Of a DNA stretch of 12,544 bases, positions 7,098 to 12,544 are shown piece by piece. The stretch is taken from contig JAGLUC010000365.1 of assembly GCA_023134955.1 (NCBI GenBank), positions 1 to 12,544 on the forward strand, in the 5' to 3' direction. Origin of the DNA: Methylococcales bacterium (GTDB lineage Bacteria > Pseudomonadota > Gammaproteobacteria > Methylococcales > Methylomonadaceae). A model generated the notes under the pieces. It was not told the DNA's origin. It made no database searches and worked only from the letters and a program-made list of their open reading frames with translations. Numbering within the stretch: position 1 is the stretch's first letter; the number at the start of each line of letters is the position of its first letter. The translations under genes were made by a program, and so were the position numbers.

Positions 7098-7110
7098 CAT
7101 GCTAGAAAAA

Positions 7111-7404
7111 CTAATTATCATCGCTATGATGGTACTGTCCGCCAGCATTATAGCCATGATCCCATTTTCCGGTGGTGTAGTTGTAAAAATCTCCACCTTT
7201 TAAATGCCCCTTATCCTCTTCGACATCATCAGACTCATCTAATAACCAGAAATAGAATATCACTAGAAACCCAAGAGCAGTGGCAATAGACGTAATTATC
7301 GTAATAAAAAAAGGCGTAAATACGGTTGCTAATAGAGTAACGACCAAGCCTAGGAATGCTTTCACCCAATGAAACTCAAGCCATTTTTTAAATATTTCCA
7401 TCAT
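7111..7404 (-). CDS. Small two-helix membrane protein of unknown function
   Basis: A 97-residue protein. After a short basic start (MMEIFKKWLEFHW) come two hydrophobic segments (about 13-34 and 36-55), separated by a Thr-Pro turn, then an acidic stretch DESDDVEEDKG (56-66) and a polar aromatic tail with Gly, Tyr, Asn and His (GDFYNYTTGKWDHGYNAGGQ, 71-90). A strong ribosome site GGGAG lies four bases before the first ATG and seven before the second, so either Met may be used. I do not recognise the family. It is divergent from the defence operon, and a promoter-like pair inside a palindrome lies about 65-95 bases upstream. The tail resembles low-complexity Gly/Tyr/His repeats of some secreted or envelope proteins, but too weakly to assign. 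Confidence 0.6.
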   Translation of the reverse strand: MMEIFKKWLEFHWVKAFLGLVVTLLATVFTPFFITIITSIATALGFLVIFYFWLLDESDDVEEDKGHLKGGDFYNYTTGKWDHGYNAGGQYHHSDDN

Positions 7405-7467
7405 TTCTCTCCCGCTGTGTTTTTATGTTGATTCAGTCATCTCATTTTTAAACTATTCTGAACTAGA

Positions 7468-7497
7468 ACGATACACATTTTCAAAAATATGTGTAAA
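7468..7497 (-). promoter_or_regulatory. Palindrome-embedded promoter candidate for the small membrane protein
   Basis: Arms TACACAT (7472-7478) and ATGTGTA (7489-7495) form a perfect 7-bp inverted repeat with a ten-base centre. On the - strand TTTACA (7497-7492) and TATCGT (7473-7468) are 18 bases apart, so the palindrome spans both promoter boxes, where a repressor would act. The hexamers match consensus only moderately. Confidence 0.3.
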
Positions 7498-7577
7498 TCA
7501 GGTTTTACCACCCACACTTTATGAACTTTCTTTTTTTCGCTCAACTCCCCCGTTTACCCCAAAGTAAAACTCCCAGC

Positions 7578-7613
7578 ATGATTTCTTTTTTTTGGTACAA
7601 AAAAATCAATCAT
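7578..7613. repeat. Long AT-rich inverted repeat (hairpin)
   Basis: The outer arms ATGATT (7578-7583) and AATCAT (7608-7613) enclose inner arms TTTTTTTG (7587-7594) and CAAAAAAA (7598-7605) around the loop GTA, with a small 3/2 internal bulge. In all, 14 pairs can form. It lies between divergent genes, so it does not end either of them in the usual way. It could be a bidirectional terminator left by a lost gene, or a protein-binding or cruciform site. Confidence 0.45.
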
Positions 7614-7824
7614 TTAAAGGTTTTGGCATTGCAACACTAAACAGGCTGCTTAATAGTTTAGGCGACAACTAGCTAGAAAAACACCGATAAAGGTTAGTTG
7701 TTATTTCCGTTGAAACTTCATTTAATAAAGAAGCACAGTATGCTAGTTTTCCAGCATCTGAATGGTGTAAATTCCAAGGGTATTTCTATTGTAATAAACG
7801 GTTTTTACGAATCATTGAATTTTA

Positions 7825-7854
7825 GTGACTATCCTATGTGTTAGTCTGTACAAT
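7825..7854 (+). promoter_or_regulatory. Sigma-70 promoter for the defence operon
   Basis: GTGACT (7825-7830) and TACAAT (7849-7854) are separated by 18 bases; the -10 box matches consensus at five of six positions. Transcription would start near 7861, about 30 bases before the DUF4007 ATG. The spacer contains the left arm of a 9-bp inverted repeat. Confidence 0.45.
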
Positions 7855-7885
7855 CATGAAAATTAAATTGACTTAAACTAACACA
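7837..7885. promoter_or_regulatory. 9-bp inverted repeat flanking the operon's transcription start
   Basis: TGTGTTAGT (7837-7845) and ACTAACACA (7877-7885) are perfect reverse complements with 31 bases between them. The left arm falls between the promoter's -35 and -10 boxes. The right arm ends four bases before the DUF4007 ATG, where a ribosome site would be expected and none is visible. A regulator bound to both arms, or a hairpin in any longer transcript, could control expression. Phage-defence operons such as BREX often have a dedicated repressor; no regulator gene is seen beside this one. Confidence 0.5.
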
Positions 7886-7889
7886 GAAT

Positions 7890-8825
7890 ATGGACAGTTT
7901 GCTCAAGCCCTTTACCCCTAAAAAAGCCGCTTTTGGCCGCCACGAAACCTTTGCACTCCGGTATGGATGGCTAACCAAAGGTTTCATGGCTTTACAAGCT
8001 GACCCTCATGTTTTTAACTCCGATGTTGCGACACACACATTGGGCGTTGGTAAAAACATGGTCAATGCTATTCGCTATTGGCTCAGAGCCACCCAAATGA
8101 TTGAAGCAACAGAAGATGGCTGGCAGGCAACAGAGCTAGGGCGGTCTGTTTTTGCCGAAGATGGCTGGGATCCATATTTAGAAGATGAAGCAACTCTTTG
8201 GTTATTACATTGGATGGTAGCCACGAATTCAGAGTTAGCAACCGCATGGTACTGGTTCTTTAATCGCTTCCATAAAATTGAATTTACTAACGATGAAGCA
8301 GGTAATGATTTAGCACGGTTTGTGCAGGAAAATTTAACGGGTAAACATTCAGAAAGAACCGTTAGAAATGATATTAATGTCCTTTTAAAAATGTATAGCC
8401 AAGGCCGGCATGGGGTAAAAGTAGAAATAGAAGATATTTTAGATGCTCCCCTAGGTTCATTAAAGCTGATCACCACAAGTCAGCATACGCACCATTTTCA
8501 ATGCAGAAATACCGCCCAAGATAACTTACCTATTGCCATTGTCGCCTTTGCGGTGAATGAAATATTCAACCAACGTAAACTCGCTATCTTACCCATATCA
8601 GAGTTGATGTACGGTGAAAAGTTAGGTATTGCAGTAGGGAGCGTATTCAAATTAACAGAAGGGGAATTGCTAGCTAAGTTAGAGAAAGTCGTGGTGCAAT
8701 ACCCAGATATTTTTAATATCAATGAAACCGCAGGTATTGATCAACTATACCGCCAGAAAGAAAATAAACGTTCCGTTTCTTTTTTACAGGATTATTTTGA
8801 AGATAAGGATAGAGCAACATTATGA
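7890..8825 (+). CDS. DUF4007 protein, SspB-like, of a DNA phosphorothioation/BREX-4-type defence operon
   Basis: A 311-residue protein with the conserved DUF4007 start FGRHETFALRYGWLTKGF (15-32), then LGVGKNMVNAIRYWLRAT (51-68), a winged-helix-like DNA-binding segment, and WLLHWMVAT near 104-112. DUF4007 proteins occur with an ATPase and a PAPS-reductase-like protein in DNA phosphorothioation systems. From recall, SspB of the SspABCD system, described as a DNA nickase needed for single-strand phosphorothioate insertion, belongs here; this should be checked. The two following genes fit SspC and SspD. The gene begins the operon, lacks a visible Shine-Dalgarno site, and ends in an ATGA overlap with the ATPase gene. 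Family assignment is strong; nickase activity is inferred, and membership in a type 4 BREX locus is the main alternative. Confidence 0.8.
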   Translation: MDSLLKPFTPKKAAFGRHETFALRYGWLTKGFMALQADPHVFNSDVATHTLGVGKNMVNAIRYWLRATQMIEATEDGWQATELGRSVFAEDGWDPYLEDEATLWLLHWMVATNSELATAWYWFFNRFHKIEFTNDEAGNDLARFVQENLTGKHSERTVRNDINVLLKMYSQGRHGVKVEIEDILDAPLGSLKLITTSQHTHHFQCRNTAQDNLPIAIVAFAVNEIFNQRKLAILPISELMYGEKLGIAVGSVFKLTEGELLAKLEKVVVQYPDIFNINETAGIDQLYRQKENKRSVSFLQDYFEDKDRATL

Positions 8826-11800
8826 TGGAACAGATTGTACACGTTGATACGCACTACACACGTTCAATTAACCTAGAAAGAGATATTGATTCAAGTAAAA
8901 TTCTTAATGCCTATATTCCTACCTCTAAGGCAATACAGGTCTTAGAAAAAATCACACAAACATTTACACAAAAAAATACCCCTCGTGCTTGGTCATTAGT
9001 TGGGCCGTATGGTTCAGGGAAATCAAGTTTTGCTATTTTCTTAGCGCATTTACTTGAAGATCAAAGCCTTGAAACCAGCCTGATTGCAGAACGATTAATC
9101 ACCCAGCATCAGCCTGAACTAGCAAGAAAAATAACTGCACACGCTGGTGAAAGTAATGCTTACTGTACGGTACTATTAACAGGAAGCTCAGAATCATTGA
9201 GTCAACGGTTTTTACAAGTTGTTTACCTAACTGCCCAAGAATATTGGCTAGAAAAGCAAGGCCGAAAACCTAAAATAATTGATGAATTAGCAGATGCAGT
9301 CAGTCTAGGTGCAACCGTTAGTGAAATTATAAATCTACTTGATAAACTACAAAAATCCATACACCAAGTACAAGGAAAAGGGCTGTTAATTGTTATCGAT
9401 GAGCTAGGGAAATTCTTAGAATATGAAGCACGGCATCAAGGTGCTAATGATATATTTCTACTACAAGCCCTTGCTGAATTTGCTTACAAAGGAAAAGAAG
9501 CTAATGTATTATTAGTTGTCCTCATGCATCAAGCGTTTGATCAGTATGCACAAGGTATGGGAGAAGCACAGCGCAATGAATGGACAAAAGTACAAGGGCG
9601 GTTTGAAAGCATTCCATTCTTAGAATCAGCGGAGCAAACATTAAGAGTCGTAGCTGCCGCTTTTAAGCCCGCATTCAATAAACAACAAAAAAGCCTTATA
9701 TCGGGGCAAGTATCAGAGATAACAACGGCTTTAATTCAGCAGCAGGCGCTTCCTAGCGCAATGACACAATCCCTTGCTAAAGATATATTTACACGTTGCT
9801 ACCCCTTACACCCTGTCGCCGCTATCCTGCTACCTGTTCTCTGCCAAAAAATTGCCCAAAATGAACGAACCCTGTTTAGTTATCTTGGCAGCCAAGAGCA
9901 TTATGGATTTCACGATGGCTTGAAGCGATTAGATAAAGTAGGTAACTGGGTATTGGTTTGGGAAGTTTTTGAATATTTTATTTTAAATCAAAGTATTATG
10001 ACTTCAGACCACACAACGCACCGCCGTTGGATTGAAGTTTTAAATGCAATTGAACGCTTAGGTGATGCACCCGAATCAGAAATACAATTATTAAAAACCA
10101 TTGGCCTACTCAATATCATTGGGAAACAGGGTGGATTAAAAGCAAGCCAAGCTATATTGGCAGAATGTTTTCCTGATAAACAACAAGTAGAGTCGGATCT
10201 AGCGCAATTAAAAGCAAAATCCATTATTAACTACCGAAAATTCAGCAATGAGTTTCGTATCTGGGAGGGCAGTGATTTTGACTTACAAGCTTGCTTACGC
10301 CAAACCATTCAAGAATTAGGACAGTTTGATTTAGCAGAAACACTCAATAACCGAAAAACACTATTACCTATTGTTGCTCGACGATACTCAATAAAAAATG
10401 CAACCCTACGTTATTTTCAGCCTTTTTACACCTCGGTCAATACACTTAATACGCAAGAGAAATCAGACATACAGCCGCATATTGCATTCTTCCTAGCTGA
10501 TACAGAAGATGAAATTGAACGCTTTCAAACGCAGGCAACAGCTAAAAATATAAGTAATTTAACCGTTTTTGTCTTATGTGAAAATGCCACGAAAATTCGT
10601 GATGCAGTCACCGAGGTAATGGCGTTAGAGAAAATACAAACAGAAAATCCTGTTATTAAATCGGATCCTGTTGCACAAAGAGAATTAAAAGATCGGTTAA
10701 TGACGGCGCAGTACATCGAAGGTAAAATGCTAAATCAAATGCTAGAACAGCCTGAGAAAAATCAATGGGTGTGGAACGCTGAAAAATTAGATGTACAAAA
10801 TAAAAAAGCCTTACAACAACAATTATCAAGCGTCTTAGAGAAGGTTTATTCTAAGTCACCCATCATAAAAAATGAGCTGATTAATCGTAATAAAACCTCA
10901 TCACAAGCCAACTCGGCAAAAAATAAATTGGTGACGGGATTATTAAGCAAAGTTTCTGAATATGATTTAGGTTTCGCTAAGGATAAATATCCACCTGAGA
11001 AATCAATTTACCGCGCACTCTTTAAAGAGACGGGCATACACGTAAAACAGGATGGCTACTGGCAATTGATTGCGCCCGCACAAGGCAATCCTTACCAGTT
11101 ATTCCACTTGTGGGACGGCATTGATGCTTTTTTAAAGCATAAAATGGTCGCCGTGCCTTTGTCTGAGCTATACAATTTGTTGGAAAAACCGCCTTATGGT
11201 GTGAAGCAAGGGGCTTTATCGCTGATTTTTATTGCCTATTACTTATCAAAGCAACGTCATTTAGCTTTATATGAAAGTGATGTATTTTGCTCGCATATCA
11301 CCCAAGAACACTTTGAAATTTTACTAAAGCGCCCCGAACTCTTTAAAATTGAAGCCTTCAGTTTTTCAGGTATACAAACAGAAGTTTTTAACCAGTATTT
11401 AGAAAAACTAGTGGGTAAGTCGCCCGAAAATAGCACACTGTTAGATATTGTTAAGCCATTGGCCAAGTTTATACATAAGCTCCCCCAATACACGATTACG
11501 ACCAAAAATATTGATAAACAAGCGATTGCAGTGCGGGATGCTTTTCAAACGACACAAAGCCCCATGACTTTGCTGTTTTCCAGCTTGCCGATTGCTTGTG
11601 GCTTTACAGCATATCAAAATGAAACGGAATTTAACTTATCTAATCCCAGTGATTTTTTAACAGTACTGGTGAATAAGCTGAATATCTTAAATAAAGCTTA
11701 TGATGTGTTGTTAGACAATTTTCAGCAGCAAATGATAGAAGCTTTTGGGTTAACAGCAGAAGTTAAAAACTTAAGTGAGTTAAGGAAAGAACTTACAAGT

Positions 11801-12241
11801 CGTTATGCAGGGTTAGAAAAATACACTAGTGATGGCATTGGCTTAAAAGCGTTTATTATTCGGCTACAAAATAATAAAGAAACCGATACGGCATGGTTAG
11901 AATCAGTTGCTGCGTTTTTAGGAAAGGCTCCTGCAGATAAATGGAAGCAAAATAACACAAGCCAAGCTGAATATTTACTGGCAGGTTTAAGTGAACGCCT
12001 TAAACAACTCGTAAAAGTGCATACCGAGCAGTTGAATGCGGATGTAGGTAGTAAAGCGACCTTAATCCGTATTGTGAGTGAGCAAGTTGAAATGAATCAA
12101 GTGGCTTATATTACGGATGAACTAAAGCAAGCGGCAAATAAAAAATTAGCACAACTTGATTTAGGCAGTGCAGATAAGCAATTAAAGCTCACTATTTTAG
12201 CGCAGCTTATGCAAGAGTTAGCGGATGCTGAAGAGGCATGA
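8822..12241 (+). CDS. Large P-loop ATPase, SspC/BrxC (PglY)-like defence protein
   Basis: A 1139-residue ATPase. It has Walker A GPYGSGKSS (61-69) after the strand RAWSLV, a Walker B segment GLLIVIDELGKFLEYEARHQ (187-206) with Asp193 and Glu194, then AEFAYKG and VLLVVLMHQAFDQYA, the AAA-type core typical of BrxC/PglY and related ATPases. The long C-terminal part is mostly helical, with no recognised catalytic motif. In phage-defence operons such proteins supply the ATP-driven step of DNA modification or exclusion; here it would work with the DUF4007 protein and the reductase-like protein on host DNA. The start ATG overlaps the previous stop (ATGA); a second ATG follows directly, and AAGGA lies about 12 bases upstream. 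The length fits BrxC (roughly 1,200 residues). Whether it is closer to SspC or to type 4 BrxC cannot be settled by eye. Confidence 0.82.
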   Translation: MMEQIVHVDTHYTRSINLERDIDSSKILNAYIPTSKAIQVLEKITQTFTQKNTPRAWSLVGPYGSGKSSFAIFLAHLLEDQSLETSLIAERLITQHQPELARKITAHAGESNAYCTVLLTGSSESLSQRFLQVVYLTAQEYWLEKQGRKPKIIDELADAVSLGATVSEIINLLDKLQKSIHQVQGKGLLIVIDELGKFLEYEARHQGANDIFLLQALAEFAYKGKEANVLLVVLMHQAFDQYAQGMGEAQRNEWTKVQGRFESIPFLESAEQTLRVVAAAFKPAFNKQQKSLISGQVSEITTALIQQQALPSAMTQSLAKDIFTRCYPLHPVAAILLPVLCQKIAQNERTLFSYLGSQEHYGFHDGLKRLDKVGNWVLVWEVFEYFILNQSIMTSDHTTHRRWIEVLNAIERLGDAPESEIQLLKTIGLLNIIGKQGGLKASQAILAECFPDKQQVESDLAQLKAKSIINYRKFSNEFRIWEGSDFDLQACLRQTIQELGQFDLAETLNNRKTLLPIVARRYSIKNATLRYFQPFYTSVNTLNTQEKSDIQPHIAFFLADTEDEIERFQTQATAKNISNLTVFVLCENATKIRDAVTEVMALEKIQTENPVIKSDPVAQRELKDRLMTAQYIEGKMLNQMLEQPEKNQWVWNAEKLDVQNKKALQQQLSSVLEKVYSKSPIIKNELINRNKTSSQANSAKNKLVTGLLSKVSEYDLGFAKDKYPPEKSIYRALFKETGIHVKQDGYWQLIAPAQGNPYQLFHLWDGIDAFLKHKMVAVPLSELYNLLEKPPYGVKQGALSLIFIAYYLSKQRHLALYESDVFCSHITQEHFEILLKRPELFKIEAFSFSGIQTEVFNQYLEKLVGKSPENSTLLDIVKPLAKFIHKLPQYTITTKNIDKQAIAVRDAFQTTQSPMTLLFSSLPIACGFTAYQNETEFNLSNPSDFLTVLVNKLNILNKAYDVLLDNFQQQMIEAFGLTAEVKNLSELRKELTSRYAGLEKYTSDGIGLKAFIIRLQNNKETDTAWLESVAAFLGKAPADKWKQNNTSQAEYLLAGLSERLKQLVKVHTEQLNADVGSKATLIRIVSEQVEMNQVAYITDELKQAANKKLAQLDLGSADKQLKLTILAQLMQELADAEEA

Positions 12242-12305
12242 AAAACTGCATGAATATTGTGAGTGGTTAGCTAAGTATACAAAAGGACAACGAGGGTGTT
12301 TATGA
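12225..12305 (+). CDS. Bridging 26-codon reading frame between the ATPase and reductase genes
   Basis: This frame opens at an ATG 17 bases before the end of the ATPase gene and closes with a TGA that overlaps the ATG of the next gene (ATGA at 12302-12305). The peptide begins MLKRHEKLHEYCEWL, ends KGQRGCL, and is basic with two cysteines. The frame fills the 60-base gap between the two large genes exactly, which suggests translational coupling or a real small protein. The ribosome site is weak (AAGAG). I recognise no family, and it could be coincidence or the remnant of a once longer gene. Confidence 0.3.
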   Translation: MLKRHEKLHEYCEWLAKYTKGQRGCL

Positions 12306-12544
12306 GTGAAGAAAAACCAGTACGTCATTTGTTAGGGTTATCAGGTGGTAAAGATAGTGCGGCTCTAGCCATTTATATGCGAGATAAAATACCTGAAATG
12401 GAATATTTTTTTGCTGATACGGGTGCTGAATTACCAGAGACTTTAGAATTTGTTGATCTCATGGAAGATTATTTGGGTAAGCCTATTACTAGATTGAATT
12501 CTGGAAGAGGCTTTGATTACTATTTAAAGTTGAATGGTAATTTT
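12302..12544 (+). CDS. PAPS-reductase/ATP-pyrophosphatase family protein (DndC/SspD/BrxP-like), 3' partial
   Basis: The first 81 residues are present. LLGLSGGKDSAALAIYM has the PP-loop SGGKDS at residues 14-19, followed by MEYFFADTGAELPET and LGKPITRLNSGRGFDYYLK. This is the nucleotide-activating fold of PAPS reductases and of DndC and SspD, which use ATP and sulphur delivered by a cysteine desulfurase to place sulphur in the DNA backbone. In type 4 BREX the corresponding protein is BrxP. The Cys residues and iron-sulphur motif expected further on lie outside the window. GAGGG (12292-12296) stands five bases before the ATG, so this start is firm. It completes the trio with the DUF4007 protein and the large ATPase. 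Confidence 0.85.
   Translation, partial: MSEEKPVRHLLGLSGGKDSAALAIYMRDKIPEMEYFFADTGAELPETLEFVDLMEDYLGKPITRLNSGRGFDYYLKLNGNF

Larger units (their letters stand above)
7405..7889. other. 485-base divergent intergenic stretch with several palindromes
   Basis: This stretch separates the - strand membrane protein gene from the + strand DUF4007 gene. I see no convincing gene: the longest ATG frame (7521-7640, 39 codons) has no ribosome site and little character. It holds a palindrome with promoter-like boxes for the left gene (7468-7497), a long AT hairpin (7578-7613), weaker inverted repeats (CTAAAC/GTTTAG at about 7637-7660; ACAACTA 7665-7671 with TAGTTGT 7695-7701), and the promoter and inverted repeat of the defence operon (7825-7885). 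A small structured RNA between 7620 and 7820 cannot be excluded. Confidence 0.5.

Noticed and set aside
7521..7640. 39-codon ATG frame in the intergenic stretch
   Set aside because: No ribosome site, low-complexity content, and it runs through the AT hairpin.
7630..7705. Inverted repeats resembling an integron attC site or attachment site
   Set aside because: The arms are short (6-7 bp), core-site consensus bases are missing, and there is no integrase or second copy in the window.
8075..8722. Frames on the - strand inside the DUF4007 gene (133 and 74 codons)
   Set aside because: They are antisense shadows of a well-supported gene, without ribosome sites or recognisable domains; the same holds for similar frames inside traD and the large ATPase gene.
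1..12544. CRISPR arrays, tRNA or rRNA genes, and insertion sequences
   Set aside because: I saw no regularly spaced repeats, no tRNA cloverleaf or rRNA sequence, and no transposase or paired terminal repeats.

Overview
The window is AT-rich bacterial DNA and carries part of an integrating conjugative element (ICE) of the PFGI-1/ICEclc kind, whose type IV secretion system is called GI-T4SS or MPF-G. The order PilL, a PFL_4693-family protein, a lytic transglycosylase, a PFL_4695-family protein, TraD and a PFL_4697-family membrane protein is the conserved early half of that transfer module. The host is most likely an AT-rich gammaproteobacterium. The sequence alone does not name a genus, and no replication, integrase or rRNA gene is present.

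Region 1 (2-6519, + strand) is the transfer module: the 3' end of pilL, an unnamed single-pass membrane protein with a coiled coil, a periplasmic thioredoxin-fold candidate (CxxC), a lytic transglycosylase, a secreted PFL_4695-family protein, the coupling ATPase TraD and a multi-pass inner-membrane protein. The genes are tightly spaced, with one-base and ATGA overlaps. The run is interrupted at 2394-3048 by a Phd/YefM antitoxin and PIN toxin pair on the opposite strand, with its own recognisable promoter; the toxin's 3' end overlaps the transglycosylase's 3' end.

Region 2 (6520-7889) is a junction of small genes. It holds a lone ribbon-helix-helix antitoxin whose 14-base-overlapping partner reading frame stops after 19 codons, a possible Gly/Ala/Lys-rich microprotein, a small two-helix membrane protein on the - strand, and a 485-base divergent intergenic stretch rich in palindromes. 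The next expected transfer genes (RAQPRD family, PFL_4701 family and so on) do not appear, so this is a cargo insertion point inside the transfer module.

Region 3 (7890-12544, + strand) is a defence operon: a DUF4007 protein, a large P-loop ATPase of 1139 residues, and the start of a PAPS-reductase/ATP-pyrophosphatase protein with an SGGKDS loop. This trio matches the sspB-sspC-sspD order of single-strand DNA phosphorothioation systems, and also the phosphorothioation-like part of type 4 BREX (BrxP with BrxC). The deciding genes (SspE/SspFGH, or PglZ and BrxL) lie beyond the window. A 26-codon reading frame bridges the ATPase and the reductase gene by overlaps at both ends. A 9-bp inverted repeat with one arm inside the promoter and the other just before the first start codon looks like a control site for the operon.

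Taken together, a mobile element carries its transfer machinery, two stability (toxin-antitoxin) relics or modules, and a DNA-modification defence operon placed directly between transfer genes.
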